Positions 1 to 11,669 are shown, numbered from the stretch's first letter. The stretch is DNA of 64,000 bases from Wurfbainia villosa (GCA_025175895.1 CM045993.1:47558621-47622620), one strand, 5' to 3'. The notes: generated from the letters alone by a model not told the origin. Numbers and translations are program-made.

Positions 1-1477
1 AGATCTCGCAGTCATAATCCTTGACAAGCTCGAGCCATCTGCATTGTCTCATGTTCATGTCCTTCTGTGTGAAGAAATATTTCAGGCTCTGGTGGTCTAT
101 ATAAATCCTACACTGAGCTCCATATAAATAATGCCTCAATATTTTGAGAGCAAAGACCACGGCCGCTAGCTCTAAATCGTGAGTGGGATAATTCCTTTCA
201 TGTTCTTTGAGTTGCCTAGAGGCGTAGGCAATGACCTTGCCATTCTGCATGAGTACAGCTCCGAGTCCCAACTTGGAAGCGTCGTTGTACATGTCGAAGC
301 CTTCGTTACTGTCCGGAAGAGCAAGGATTGGAGCGCTGGTCAGTCTCCTTTTCAATTCTGTGAAACTCTTCTCGCAGGCGTCCGTCCATTCATACTTCTT
401 GTTCTTTCTGGTGAGGACCGTCATAGGGGCTGCAATTCTAGAGAAGTTCTCTACAAACTTCCTGTAGTAGCTTGCTAGCCCAAGAAAGCTTTTGATCTCG
501 CTGGCATTCTTTGGTCGGTTCCAGTTACTCACAGCTTCAATCTTTATTGGGTCTACCATCACTCCATGCTTGGATATAATATGACCCAAAAATGATACTT
601 GATTGAGCCAGAATTCGCATTTGGAGAACTTTGCATACAACTGCTTTTCCCGAAGAATCTGCAATACCAAATTCAGGTGTTCTGCATGCTCTTCTGGGGT
701 TCTCGAATATATCAGTATATCGTCGATGAAAACGATTACAAATTTGTCGAGGAATGCCGAGAATACCCGATTCATCATATCCATGAACATAGCAGGTGCA
801 TTCGTCACTCCGAAAGGCATAACTACCAACTCGTAATGTCCGTATCTTGTTCGAAAAGTCGTCTTTGGTATATCATCTGGTTTCACTTTTACTTGATGAT
901 AGCCAGACCTCAGGTCAATCTTAGAGAAGATGGTGGCACCCTTTAGCTGGTCGAACAGGTCATCAATCCGCGATAAAGGGTACCGATTCTTGATCGTCAC
1001 ATTATTCAACGCTCGGTAGTCTATGCACATTCGCATAGATCCATCTTTCTTCTTCACCAACAATACTGGAGCTCCCCATGGAGAGCGACTTGGGCTTATG
1101 AGTCCCTTGTCGAGTAACTCCTGTAGTTGTCCCTGAAGTTCCTTCAATTCAGCCGGCACCATACTGTAAGGTGCTTTAGAGATCGGGTTTGTACCAGGAA
1201 TCAATTCGATCTCAAATTCGATTTCTCTATCTGGGGCTAACCCTGGTAGTTCATCTGGGAATACCTCTGGGTAGTTGCATACAACTCTTACATCTTCTAG
1301 CTTATGGTCCTCAGCTTGACTTGTATCAACCACATGTGCTAGAAACCAAGTGCACCCACTGTCTAACATCTTGCGCGCTTGTAGAGCTGATAGAAATTTA
1401 TCGATTCTTCTCCTTGGCTCTCCAATAAATTCAAACATAGGTTCTGCCTCCGGCTGGAAGACCACTTTTCTTTTACG
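1..1477 (-). CDS. pol: Gypsy pol: reverse transcriptase and RNase H, partial
   Basis: One frame is open on the minus strand from 1477 to the window edge. It carries the Ty3/Gypsy RT with the catalytic F-I-D-D at 730-719, a 'SPWGAPVLLVKKKDGS' block near 1095-1045, and the 'FLGLASYYRKF' connection near 495-460. An RNase H region follows, with 'YASRQLK' near 210-190. RT copies the element RNA and RNase H degrades the template. Translation is cut at the window edge, so integrase is not seen. Upstream, a TGA at 1480-1478 separates it from the protease part. Apart from that stop the pol frame looks intact, so the element is not very old. Confidence 0.9.
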
Positions 1478-1480
1478 TCA

Positions 1481-1775
1481 CTCGATCGAAGCACCGTACT
1501 TGCTTAAGAAATCCATGCCCAGTATGACATCATAATCCTGCATGTCGAGCACTATCAGGTCACAGTAGAGTTCTCTGTCTGCGAATCTGATTGGGTGCGG
1601 CTCACAGCATATGAGTGGAGGGCATTACTTCTCCCGAGGGCAGAGTGGTTAAGAACTTACGATCCAAAGCTTGTGGTGGCATGTCTATCTTTCCAGTGAA
1701 GGGTGTAGAAACAAACGAATGTGTTGCCCCAATATCAAATAATGCAGTAGCATGCTGACAGAAAATAAATATCTA
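1481..1775 (-). pseudogene. Gypsy aspartic protease remnant
   Basis: The minus-strand frame reads 'ALFDIGATHSFVS', the retropepsin active-site block, with D-I-G at 1736-1728 where the family has D-T-G. The Thr-to-Ile change and several stops (one TGA ends the protease-RT join at 1480) make the enzyme unlikely to work. The family role is cleavage of the Gag-Pol polyprotein. It joins gag upstream and RT downstream. Confidence 0.75.
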
Positions 1776-2921
1776 ACCTGTGACAACCGTAGAAGTGTTC
1801 GCCACATCTTCTTGGGTGAGAGAGAATACCCTAGCATCCATCATAACTGGCGGGGCTTCCAATCTCCCTTGACTGATCGGGGTACCTTCGATTGCAGCCT
1901 GCATCTGGTGTAGCTGTGGAGGAGCACTCCTGTACTGGGCATACTGCTGAGGAGGCACCTGAACCTGAATAGGGCAGTCCTTGACTCTATGCCCTTCCCG
2001 TCCATAGTTATAATATCTATTTGTGCCTCGGTAGCATACTCCAGGATGTATCTTCCCGCATGTAGCACACAGAGGGATCTTGGGTTGTTTGTTTGCTGGA
2101 CCACCTTTAGAGTCCTCCCATTGTTTTCTCTTGCCAGTGTGGTTCCCTTTCCAAATACCCTGGTTTCTCTGACCTCCTGACTGGGCTTGACCCCTGCCTT
2201 CACTCAGTGCCTTCTTTTGCTGGTTAATGTTGTTCAGATAATGCTCGGTAATCAAGGCACTACTGAACATCTCTTCTGTAGTCTGCGGTCTATAAACTCC
2301 GCCGGCCACATTTAGAGCTATTTTGGGTCGGAGCATCTTCAGCATGAGTCTGACCCTTTCTCTTTCCGTGCTGACCAACTCTGGGCATAGGCGTGCAAGT
2401 TAGTTGAATCTCTTCACGACTTCGTAGACTGATAGGTCACCTTGTCGGAACCCAGTGAACTCGTCGTAATGCTTGTTGGTTACCCTCATATGGAAGAATT
2501 CTTCGAAAAATTCATACTCGAAGTCCGTCCATCTCATCTGATTTACTTGCCTCTTTTCTTTAACCCGTTCCCACCACATCCGAGCATCTCCCGAAAGGCA
2601 GAATGATGCACACTTAATCTTCTCGCATTCGGGCCAGTCTAGTAGCTCCATGATGCTTTCCACTGTCTTGAACCAGGCCTAGGTGTCCCATGGTTCACCA
2701 GATGCGAAGAAAATTTACTGGCTTGGCCTGCCTGGATTAGGTAAGCTTCGTCCGAACCATCGGGCGGGCCGCTGGTGGGCATGAGGGTTTCCTCACTGAT
2801 TTATTAAGGAATTTATCACTTGTTGTTGCTCTGTGACTTGACGCTGGAATTCAGTAACCACATGCGTAAGGTCATGTGGGGGTGCTATCTCATCGACCCT
2901 ACTACTGTGTCTCCCAGCCAT
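1773..2921 (-). pseudogene. gag: Gypsy gag with capsid and damaged zinc knuckle
   Basis: The start chosen is the ATG at 2921-2919, the first one downstream of the primer site, beginning MAGRHSSRVDEI. Stops follow near 2795 and 2690. A retrotrans_gag capsid block ('CASFCLSGDARMWWE', 2663-2400) is open for 87 codons. The C-terminal part (2378-1773, 201 aa) is basic and carries 'YYNYGREGHRVKDC', a CCHC knuckle in which the first two cysteines have become tyrosine. Gag forms the cytoplasmic particle and binds RNA; this copy cannot encode an intact product. The Cys-to-Tyr changes are G-to-A transitions, as expected from cytosine deamination in silenced DNA. Confidence 0.85.
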
Positions 2922-3194
2922 GGTTATCTTCACATATTAGAGTAAGGCTAGTATAAGTTTATCGTTCATTTATCTATGCATGGTTAAACTAAAAGCTAGT
3001 TCATTTAGCTATGCATGGTTAAACTAAAAGCTAGCATAAGGTTATCTTATATATTTCAGGCATACATATTTTCAGGCATATTTAAGCTAGAGGCATTTGT
3101 TATCATACATGAAAGAAATAAAGTAGGCATAAAAATTCTTACTTGGAGCGGCAGGATTTGGAGCTTGATGTGTGTGTAGTGGAAAGGCAGATCT

Positions 3195-3207
3195 GCTCTG
3201 ATACCAA
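3195..3207 (-). other. Gypsy primer binding site (tRNA-iMet type)
   Basis: The minus strand reads TTGGTATCAGAGC two bases inside the LTR end, the usual complement to the 3' end of plant initiator Met tRNA. It fixes the 3' end of the 5' LTR at 3210 and the element's orientation. Confidence 0.85.
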
Positions 3208-3209
3208 CC

Positions 3210-5780
3210 TGTCATGCCCGCCCTTTCCAAGGGTCTAGAGGGCAGCGCGTGACGTGATCGTATATACATACATTACAGCGGAAGACTACATATATCGTAC
3301 TTCTTACAGAGGAAGACTTTAAACTTATTTTTTTTTCTTTTAAACATAAACATGCATCATCATTTCATAGATACTTCTTCTTAACATAGAGCATGCATCA
3401 TTATTTCATAAGTACTTAGTGCTTAGTTCAAGTCCATAAACAAAATCATCTTAGGGAAACATGCATAAAGAACATAACATATCTCCTCCACCATGGCACT
3501 ACCACACACACTTTGCCCCTCCTGCTACTCCCTTTAGTTTAGCCACCCTTTATCCTTATCTGCAGTACAAGGGAACATAGACTATAAGCACATAGGCTTA
3601 GTAAGATCCTGTCCTACTCACAAAAACCATACGTAAGCATAACATGTAAACATACAGGAACATAAGCAGGCATAACATGAATATAACATCATAGACATAA
3701 ACATGCATAACATGAATATAACATACAAGAACATAGGCAGGCATATCATGAACATAGTAAGAGCATAAGCAGGCATAACATAAAGGCATATGCAGAATGT
3801 TCTTAGAAAACATATATTATAGGTATTTGAACATAAATCTCAACATATTGGGCCCGACATTGTACCACATCATCATCATCATACTAGGTCCGTACTATGT
3901 CTGTCGACTTAGGGGCAACATAACATAGAGGCCCATCCTAAGCCCATACTTATGACCGTCGGCCTAGGGCATCTGGGAGCCCATCCCCTGGACCTTGTTA
4001 GGATCCTGGTACAAGCCATGCAGAAAGTAAAATACTTATCATGCTTCATATTCTAACATACCATATTTCATTTCATAAACATATCATGTTCTTTATCATG
4101 GCATATCGTGTTTCTTCTTTATATCATAACATATTTCTTCTTCATAAGATATCGTATTGCTTCTTCATAACATATCATACATCATAACATATTTCTTCTT
4201 CATAGCATATCATGTTTCTTTTCATGCATCTCATGTTCCTTCTTTGTAAGACATCATACATTCATACAATCACAAGGTAATGAGCATAACATGATCATAT
4301 ATTTAACATGGTAATGAGCAGAAATTTATCATGCATCCCTACTAGAGACATAGACATATGGAAGTGACCTAACCAATCATGCTAAACCACTTGGGCAAGG
4401 ACCCCTTTAACATCATGTTAACTTCACACACATATAGGGCATGACATAAGGCATAAACATCATGAACAAGTATACATGGGGTGACCTAAACTTCATGGAG
4501 CTCTATCCAAGTTTTAAACACCAAACAACTTATACATGGTCTAATTAACCACATGTTAGTCCTTTAACATATAAAGCATGGCATGGGAGGGTACTTAGGG
4601 TTGTAGATAAGCCTTGGCCGAGAGTTCCAAGACAACCTAAGATTCATTTCTTAAATCTAGCTTAACTTTCACATGTTACCTACCTCTACATTCAAAACAT
4701 AACATGGTAATTTATAGATCATAGCATGATAGGCCTAAATGGGTCTTGGCCGAATGGTTTAATGGGACTTAAGGCTCTACCACTTAACTCTAGGTTAACC
4801 AACAACATGTTACCTTCATCTAACATCAAAAGTCATCATGATCTCAATCAAAACATGGCATAGAAACATATTAGGGGTCTTGGCCGAATGGTTCAAAGGG
4901 CTTAAAGGTTCATCCACTTAAATCTAGGTTAACCAAACAACATGTTATCTTCATTTACCATCAAAACATAGCATGAACTTATCTATAGCATGACATAGAA
5001 CATGTTATCTTCTTTTAATATCAAACATGGCATGAACTCATTTAAAACCTAGCATAGATCATGTTATCTTCATCTAACACCAAAGGTCATCATGAACTCA
5101 TCCAAAACATAGCATAGAAAAACACCTTAGGGGTCTAGATGGACTTGGCCGAGAGTCTTGGAGGGGTTTGAGGATCAAACACTTAACCTAATCCATCTAG
5201 CATCCTATCTTCATCATGTTCATACAAGGTTTGGCATGGAACTTCATTGAAAACTCAAACAAAGGGCTTGGCCGAATGGTTCAAGAAGAGGTTGACACAA
5301 TACATCAATAAAAAAAACTACTTGTATGCAGGTGAGGGGATACTTACATCCTTCGCTTTGCTATTAGTTTGAAGATAACCTCAGGGAAGCCAAACCTAGC
5401 CTTCTTCTTGCTTGGATGGATCTCGGAAAAAATGGAAAGGGAGAGGGCTAGGTTTCGGTGAGGAAGAAGAAGAGGAAGAGAGGAGAAGTGGCCTTTCTCT
5501 TGTCTCCTCATTCCCTATTAATTCTCATGAAGTTTCCCTTAGTCTCCCTTACCCCTAACTATAATTTCCCATATTCCTCTAATAGTACAACCCTGCTAGG
5601 CTTCTGGTTATTGGATGCATCTTTAGGGCTTAGCTATCTACTAGAGGTTTGGGGTTCAATTCCTAGGCCTTGCATCCTTTTTTGGCTCCTTTTCTTTTAT
5701 TTTTGAAAGAGCCCACATATAGCCCATTATAATCATCCAAAAATTCTTGTAAAATTTCTAGGAATTTTACGGGCTTTACA
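3210..5780 (-). repeat. Gypsy 5' LTR, 2571 bp
   Basis: In plus reading it starts TGTCATGCCCGCCC next to the primer site and ends ACGGGCTTTACA, so the element reads TGTAAAGCCCGT...GGGCATGACA. The end sequences and the 'CTTACATCCTTCGC' block (5344-5357) match the solo LTR at 14924-17971, so both belong to one family. The inside is AT-rich, with repeated CATAACAT/CATATCAT words at 4070-4260 and diverged units of about 130 bp at 4610-5270, each holding CTTGGCCGA. No gene is visible in it. Short reading frames at 3598-3813 and 5458-5706 are chance frames. Confidence 0.88.
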
Positions 5781-6353
5781 CAACCCTCGCAATCTAGATT
5801 TAGGAGGTTTGATCAAGGAACCTAGGGATAAACTTGACCTCCCATAACTATGGGGAGAAGGGAGCGGTGGAATCGAAAATGGTCCATCGCAAGGATTGAT
5901 TTGGCATCCTCGTACCCTCTATCCCATCCTTTTGGGCGAGTATAGCTCCCGGTGAATGCGGCGGCTCTGCGGAAGAGTATATGATGTCCCTTCCCCAAAA
6001 TCGTAAGTAGAAGTTTAGACGACGCTAATTGACAACATTGTTCTATGGTACACAAGCGAAACTGAAGTCCTAGGATCGCCTTTTAAGACCCCGGCACCCT
6101 CTTTTCCTCCTCCGTGTGACACCGCACAGAGTAGTGTCCACCGATAGTCCTCACCAATCCACTCTCTCTTAGAGATCATGTCCGAACAATCGCAACCACT
6201 TAGTGTATTGGTACTCAAATCCCAGTCCTTGTGGGATTGATAATCTTTATTACTTGACGACATCCATGCACTTGCTGGCGTTGAGCATGAGCACGTACTT
6301 TGAGTCCATGACGGTATTCGTCACGCGATTTGAGGATGCGTCCATGCGCATCA
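5781..6353 (+). repeat. Athila-like 5' LTR, last 573 bp
   Basis: Aligns base for base in length with 12461-13033 and ends CGCATCA before the primer site. The first ~790 bp of this LTR lie on the other side of the Gypsy insertion, outside the window. Differences from the 3' LTR are largely transitions. Confidence 0.85.
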
Positions 6354-6359
6354 AGTTTT

Positions 6360-6377
6360 TGGCGTCGTTGTCGGGGA
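6360..6377 (+). other. Primer binding site, tRNA-Asp type
   Basis: TGGCGTCGTTGTCGGGGA, six bases after the LTR end, is two C-to-T changes from the tRNA-Asp complement used by Athila/Tat elements. This is the main lineage marker besides ORF1. Confidence 0.85.
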
Positions 6378-6508
6378 CTGATCGATTTGATATCAAATCG
6401 AAAAGTGGAAAGGATAGATTTACTTTTCTTGTTTTATTTTATTTTATTTTCTTTCTGTTTTGTTTATTCAGTTGCTCTTTCCTTATTTATAATTTCCTGC
6501 ATATAACG

Positions 6509-6847
6509 ATGCATGCTTTTACTCATGATCACAGTCAATTTAATGCTGTAAGTTTTGGTAATATTTATTGTGAACATTGTGGTGAAACATGGCATACCAT
6601 TAATGATTGTTCGGATATATTCGAACCTTCACAATTTGAACAAGAGGGTGTTACCGACAATTACAACCAGTGGCCACAAGATGATTTCTATTCATATAGT
6701 TATGACCCCGGGTACTTAAACCCTCAATATTGTCCGCCTAAATCCCAACTTGAGCAGATGATGGAAGATTTCATTCGAACAGAACAAGCGGCGAATGATG
6801 AATTCCGGCGGCGGCATTCGCAGACAGAGACCCAATATCGTTTCTAG
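6509..6847 (+). pseudogene. gag: Athila-like gag fragment with CCHC knuckle
   Basis: The frame is open from inside the LTR (6203), but translation most plausibly starts at the ATG at 6509 after the primer site, giving 112 residues (MHAFTHDHSQF...). Residues 20-32 read 'CEHCGETWHTINDC', a C-x2-C-x4-H-x4-C RNA-binding knuckle. After it comes an acidic, Tyr/Pro-rich stretch and a charged helix. It ends at TAG 6845-6847, and related sequence continues beyond it, so this is a truncated reading of a longer gag. Expected role: nucleocapsid binding of element RNA. Confidence 0.6.
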
Positions 6848-7354
6848 AATGAGAACGAGAGCTATGAGTCACCATGCAAATTTTATCCAGAGCCAAGCCC
6901 GCACTTAGAAGCCCCGCTAGATAATTTTACTAGGGAATGCAAAGAGCATAGCCAACAATTTGCAGAGATGATGGAATGGGATCTAGCTAGAATAGAAACC
7001 AAACGACTAGAAGGTGGCTTTAATGACTAGATCACACCTAATAGGGTGGAGACTCACTTTGAGTGAATCAATGAGGAGGGCGCAGATGACATAGGAAGTG
7101 AAGAAGGATAATCAATTCAATCACCACTGGAAGGAGAACTTGAGGATTATATAATTGATACTTTAATCGAGGAGTGCATTGCTTCAATCAAAACACCTCC
7201 TAACCTCAAGGGTCTAGAAGAGCTTGCCTTAACCCTCACCAAAACTTTAGTTACCAATAACAAAGCCCACCTAGAGATTTGTAATGATAAAATTTCATTT
7301 GACATGATAGAATCTACTAATAAATCTTTCGGTGAGAATATTTGTGGTGAGTTA
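6848..7354 (+). pseudogene. Athila-like gag continuation, stop-ridden
   Basis: Acidic coding-like sequence with stops near 7028 and 7109. From 7112 a frame runs '...EELALTLTKTLV...FGENICGEL' and is cut by the solo LTR at 7355. When the insertion is removed, the same frame continues at 8427 (next entry but one), which shows that this was coding when the LTR arrived. Confidence 0.55.
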
Positions 7355-8421
7355 TGTTGGATCGAAAAGCGTCGCTAGAGGGGGGGGTGAATAGCGATCG
7401 AAAATCTTTCGTTCGTAATCGTTCGTTAAGGCACGAGTAAGCGAGTAAGCAGCGGAAAATAAAATGACACGTTTATTTTACTTGGTTCACAACCCGGCGG
7501 TTGCTACTCCAAGGCCCTATCGGTCCTAGACCGCGTACGGAGGGCAAAGCACTATAACGTCTCCTCCTCGTTGGAGGTAGGAGACAACGATCACAAAACC
7601 GAATATACGAGGATGAGGCAACAAGCCTACCTCACCTCGTTATGAAGAAAAACAAAGAATACAATATCAAATATTACTTGAATCTGCTGCCGACGAAGAA
7701 GATTAGAACTTGGCGTCGCGTCGGCGTTATTACGGTGTTGGAGCATTAGCGTTGTAGGAGCACTTGATGAATAAAATTGATGTGCTTTGGAGATGAATCC
7801 TCCCCTCCTTTTATAGACTTTAGCCTCTGAATTTGTCTCCTATTTCTTTGGAACGGATCATGAATTTTTCCAAATTTTTATCGCGAAGTGGCCGCGTCAA
7901 ACGTTATCCGTTTTGACCTAGCGCAAAGTGAATCCGCCGCCATCGATCGTGATGCCTCCCATCCGATCGGTGATGGGCATCGATCGGCTTGCTCCATGTC
8001 CGTGATCATTGCCGGCCAACCACTTCCTGCAGCAAAGAAGAGGTTAGCTCGGAAAATGATAAATACGACGGTTTCTAACCGTCCGATCTCGACCTCGACC
8101 TTCCACAGGAAGTCTTAGTCGGATCGTCGCCTACGGTCATCCCCGTAAAGAGGACACGACCTTACAATCTCTCACTCACACGAGCTTACCTCGATAGTAG
8201 CTCTTGCTTCCGGCCTTCCACTCGATTCCTTCGGCTCCCTCCGAAGTCACTCGAGTGTCGCCCGACCACCACGGCTTCCTCCGGGTGTCGCTAGCCTTCA
8301 GCTCCAGCTTTAATACTTTTCTGTACACTCGATAGCTCATGAGATAACGATATAAACTTAACTTTGTGTCTTTGCCATAATCAAAACACAGGTTCGATTA
8401 TCTAGTACCCCTGCACCAACA
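7355..8421 (-). mobile_element. Solo LTR of the F-type (SIRE-like) Copia family, 1067 bp
   Basis: Begins TGTTGGATCG and ends GCACCAACA, with perfect 5-bp direct repeats AGTTA at 7350-7354 and 8422-8426. Its ends and the CGCTAGAGGGGGG...GAATAGCGAT block match the LTRs of element F (39853-40984, 47314-47696), so it is a minus-oriented copy. No internal sequence or second LTR is present, the usual product of LTR-LTR recombination. A TATAAAAGG motif on the minus strand near 7810 is the likely core promoter. Confidence 0.93.
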
Positions 8422-8426
8422 AGTTA

Positions 8427-8651
8427 CATTATTTACAACATATGGAAGAAACAGAATATCATGACCAAACTCCTGATGATTCTTTAAAGATAACCATGTT
8501 CACTCTCAAACCAAGGAAGGCAGCCAATAAATATCTTACCCCTCCACGAGCAAGATTTAAAAGATATTGTGATAAGGGATTACAAGGGAAGAGGCATAAA
8601 GTGAGCAAGTATCTTGCTCCCCCACGAGCAAGATTCAAATGCCTCAAATGA
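8427..8651 (+). pseudogene. Athila-like gag C-terminal part, separated by solo LTR
   Basis: Seventy-odd basic residues, in frame with 7112-7354 if the solo LTR and one AGTTA copy are ignored. It holds two copies of a K-Y-L-(T/A)-P-P-R-A-R-F-K motif (around 8541-8573 and 8607-8639). It stops at 8649-8651, followed by the block CTTCTTGGGAGGCAACCCAA (8695-8714) that is common in Athila/Tat-type elements. The function of the basic repeat is unknown; nucleic-acid binding is a guess. Confidence 0.5.
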
Positions 8652-9334
8652 AACGTAGGAATAAGGTCGAGCTAAAAGACCTTAAACAAAGCGCTTCTTG
8701 GGAGGCAACCCAAGTTTAGTCTTTAGATTTCCCATTGATTGTATTGCATGCATTTAGTTAATTTGAACTTTGATTTATGGTATTTAGCATTTGTAGGTAA
8801 GGAAAGAACTTGCTAGGTAAAAACAAAAGTCATTTTAAGTTTATGCGGTAAAGTGAGTGAGAGAAATCAGACCATGGTGCGCCATAAGAAAAAAAAACAA
8901 AGGGCACATGGCCAGGTCGTGTGTTTTCACACGACCGTGCCCTGACTTCCAGAGTTCCACACGGTCAAGCCGTGTGTTTTTCCACGACCGTGCCCGCTTG
9001 ACCAGAGGCGCACATGGCCTGGCCGTGTGTTTTCACACGGTCGTGGTGCGCGAGGTTAAAAGGTACGAGCCGTGTGTTTTCACCCCATTTGCGCCGTGTG
9101 CTTCAAAAGTTCTTGCCCTAGCCGTGTGATTTCGTTTTCCCCTTCCTCTAGAAGCATTTTCAACCTCTTAAGAAGCCAAAAGGAGCAAGGATGAGGAGGA
9201 CCAAGACCGTAGCATCCCGATCTGGTGCCTCGGAGTGACGAACAAGAAGAGTCAATACTCCTCAAGCTCTGGAAGAGGGTAACGCCCTACCCCCTCTACT
9301 TTTTCACAATAATGAACATAGAGATAGGTACAAT
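8652..9334 (+). other. Non-coding spacer with CACACGACCGTG hairpins
   Basis: No convincing gene. From 8904 to 9090 it contains four GC-rich words of the form CGTGTGTTTTCACACGACCG, able to pair with themselves or each other. Small frames here (8857-9129) are by-products of the repeats. Confidence 0.6.
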
Positions 9335-10144
9335 ATGCTCTCTACTCGTAAACTTACTGCTACTAGGTACTTAGATGAGGATTTGCTAGGATCTTTAGGT
9401 TTGTTGGGTGACATGCAAACCCTTTTTGCAAAAATGGGGTGGGAAGATATTATGGGAATAAGGCACCTAACCTACCCTAGGATAGTTTTGGAATTTTTTA
9501 GTTCTTTAGAGGAGGAAGTTTTAACGGATAGAGAGACTGAGGAGGGTAGGATAACTTTTAGGCTTTTTAACATAGAGCATGAGTGGACCCTTCACCAATG
9601 GAACTCATGCTTTGGCTTACCAAGTGGGGGAGAGAGAAGAACCTCTAATGGGTACAACTCTCATTTGATTTGGACTGAGTTGACAGGGGAGCACATTTAT
9701 GACCCTTCTAGGGCCAAAGCGTCGCACCTCCAAAACCCCGTCTTTCGATACTTGCACTGCATCATGGTCAATACTATATTTGGTCATGGGGAGAGTGACA
9801 GTGTAGTAAGAGCCAGCGAGCTGCTTTGCTTATGGGATATGCTACAAGAAAGGAGTAGCATCGATGTAGGGTCCCACTTCATCAGACACTTAGTGAAGAT
9901 GGACAAAGCAGCACGCGGAGAGATCAATGTGGGAGGCCTACTTACCCACATTTGCTATAGGATGGGGTACGATTACACGACATTGGAGAGTATAGACGGG
10001 AGCCCTAGGATCGACCTAGGAGTATGCATGGCCATGAAGATGATTGTAAGAGAAGAAGACTCCTTATGCTTTGTAAGGAAAAATCTTACGACCCTTAGGC
10101 TCCCTGACCCAGATCGTACCACCATCACTATACGCGCCAATTAA
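9335..10144 (+). CDS. ATHILA-ORF1-like retroelement protein
   Basis: A 269-residue open frame from ATG 9335 to TAA 10144. It resembles the plant ATHILA ORF1 family: a globular alpha-rich protein with 'EFFSSLEEE', 'TFRLFNIEHEWTLHQW' and 'FGLPSGGE' near residues 55-105, and '(F)RYLHCIMVNTIFGHGESD' near 135-155. The function of that family is unknown. No signal peptide or membrane segment is evident. An ATG nine codons before the conserved region supports this start. Related but stop-interrupted sequence continues to about 10725, so the original protein was longer. This is the longest open frame in the element and the only one without an internal stop. Confidence 0.72.
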   Translation: MLSTRKLTATRYLDEDLLGSLGLLGDMQTLFAKMGWEDIMGIRHLTYPRIVLEFFSSLEEEVLTDRETEEGRITFRLFNIEHEWTLHQWNSCFGLPSGGERRTSNGYNSHLIWTELTGEHIYDPSRAKASHLQNPVFRYLHCIMVNTIFGHGESDSVVRASELLCLWDMLQERSSIDVGSHFIRHLVKMDKAARGEINVGGLLTHICYRMGYDYTTLESIDGSPRIDLGVCMAMKMIVREEDSLCFVRKNLTTLRLPDPDRTTITIRAN

Positions 10145-10725
10145 TGCTTAGACCTGATAGTGGAGTCCCCTCCACATGAGGGACCATCCACATCAGCGGC
10201 CATCTCTCCACTTTTATATCACTCTCCCTCCAGTCCACACATGCATAGGAGCCCACCTAGTCCACGCTGACATGAGCCTACACCTATACCACCCTCTTTT
10301 TCTACTTTTGAGCAGGATGCAGGTACATCGACATATGATTTCTCGGAGTTCCGATCGTGCCTCGATGAAATTTACACTGAGCAATAGACGTAGAGGCAAC
10401 GATGGGAGGAGCAGAGCGCCTACTAGCAGGCAGAGTTCTAGGGATTCCGGGAGCATTTCCAGCGGGCTGAGGAGTTCTACGATGAGGCCCGCATATACTT
10501 CCAGGAGAAGGTCGCCGTGATTTAGGCGACTTACCACGAGGAGATGGCGGATATACACGCCCAACGAGCTGGGCTAGAGAGGAGGAGCACCGAGCAGCCG
10601 CTGCATCCACCAGCTCTCAGATCGACCACATGTATATGTGGCATCAGTGGCTCAGCAGCAGGTTCTCCCAGGATCCAGAGATGCCGAGGCTCCCAGACTT
10701 TCCACCTCGTCCACCATATTAGAGG
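10145..10725 (+). pseudogene. Degenerate C-terminal extension of ATHILA-ORF1-like gene
   Basis: In the frame through 10330-10700 short segments such as 'YDFSEFRSCLDEIY', 'FQRAEEFYDEA' and 'ATYHEEMADIHAQRA' form a charged, probably coiled-coil region broken by stops (for example near 10387 and 10522). A proline-rich end 'PRLPDFPPRPPY' follows near 10685-10722. Relationship to the preceding frame is inferred from position and composition. Confidence 0.45.
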
Positions 10726-11669
10726 TATATTTTTGTTTAAGTCTGGGGGGGGACCCCAAAATCTATTTTGTTTTGTTTCCTAGCAATAGTTTCTTTTCTG
10801 ATATTTTCATTTGGTCATGCATGCATGAGTTGTTTAGTTCCGTTCAGTACTTAATTTTTGGTGTCTGTAAAGTTACCTCAGTTGTATTTTTGAAAGATGC
10901 TTGCATGAGTTGTTCCCATAGGTAGCTTAACTCCATTTATCTTGTGGTATTTTATTCTATGTGCTCTATTGAATGTTCTAGACTTGCACTGGTTAGCTCT
11001 GTTTTTGCACTCACACATGTTGAACATTCTGAAAAGGAGAATTTAGTACATACCTAGTTATGATTCACTTCAGTAGTATAGTACTTTGAAATCCATAGGT
11101 GACTCTAGGTTTAGCATTTTAGTTGCTGGAGATGCTCAGATTGTGTAAGCCCGTTCAGAAAAATCGAAATCTTTGTGAGGCAAAAAATAAAAGAAAAAAA
11201 AAGAAGAGAGAGAAAAAGAAATGACGAAAAAAGAGAGATTGAGAGGGATAAAAAAATAGTTGTCGTGGGTGGAAATGACTAGGTGCCCCTTTGAGACCGA
11301 GTTGGTTACTGGGGAAATACCTCCCAATTTCTCTCAATACTGAGCATGCCTTTGAGACTTTATGCTAAATCTAGGGAACGAGCCTCGCTTTGGGGCAGGT
11401 AAGTGCCTAAGAGCTGGAAACCTTAGGAAAGCTATGGGGTGATGACTTAACTCACCATGGAACGGGCATCCCCTAAGAATGATTCACCTAGCACGAGCAC
11501 GAGGAGCTAACTTAGTAAATTTTTAGAATATATCTGGTTTGCTTTGATTGCAAATACCACCTGATAAATTTAGTTAGTATGCTAATTATAGAACAATATC
11601 TTTTTAAAAAATTTTATGGCACTGAGGGTTGCTTGAGGACAAGCAAAGATTTAACTCTGGGTGAGGTGA
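10726..11669 (+). other. Athila-like 3' non-coding region and polypurine tract
   Basis: No gene. A GTCTGGGGGGGGACC block at 10741-10755, a nearly pure purine stretch at 11177-11260, and the words GCTTGAGGACAAGCAAAG (11631-11648) and CTCTGGGTGAGGTGA (11655-11669) are seen. The last two mark the zone just before the 3' LTR in Athila/Tat-type elements, and the final tract is the likely plus-strand primer. Confidence 0.6.

Larger units (their letters stand above)
1..5785 (-). mobile_element. Ty3/Gypsy LTR retrotransposon, 5' half, runs off left edge
   Basis: Read on the minus strand, the order is LTR (5780 to 3210), primer binding site, gag, protease, RT and RNase H, with integrase and the 3' LTR beyond position 1. 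The domain order and F-I-D-D type RT place it in Ty3/Gypsy. The long LTR (about 2.57 kb) and iMet-type primer site suit a Tekay/Del-like chromovirus, but the chromodomain and integrase that would prove this are outside the window. It lies inside the 5' LTR of the Athila-like element: flanking sequence resumes at 5781 exactly where that element's 3' LTR reads 12461. The likely target duplication is CAACC at 5781-5785; its left copy is out of view. Confidence 0.9.
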
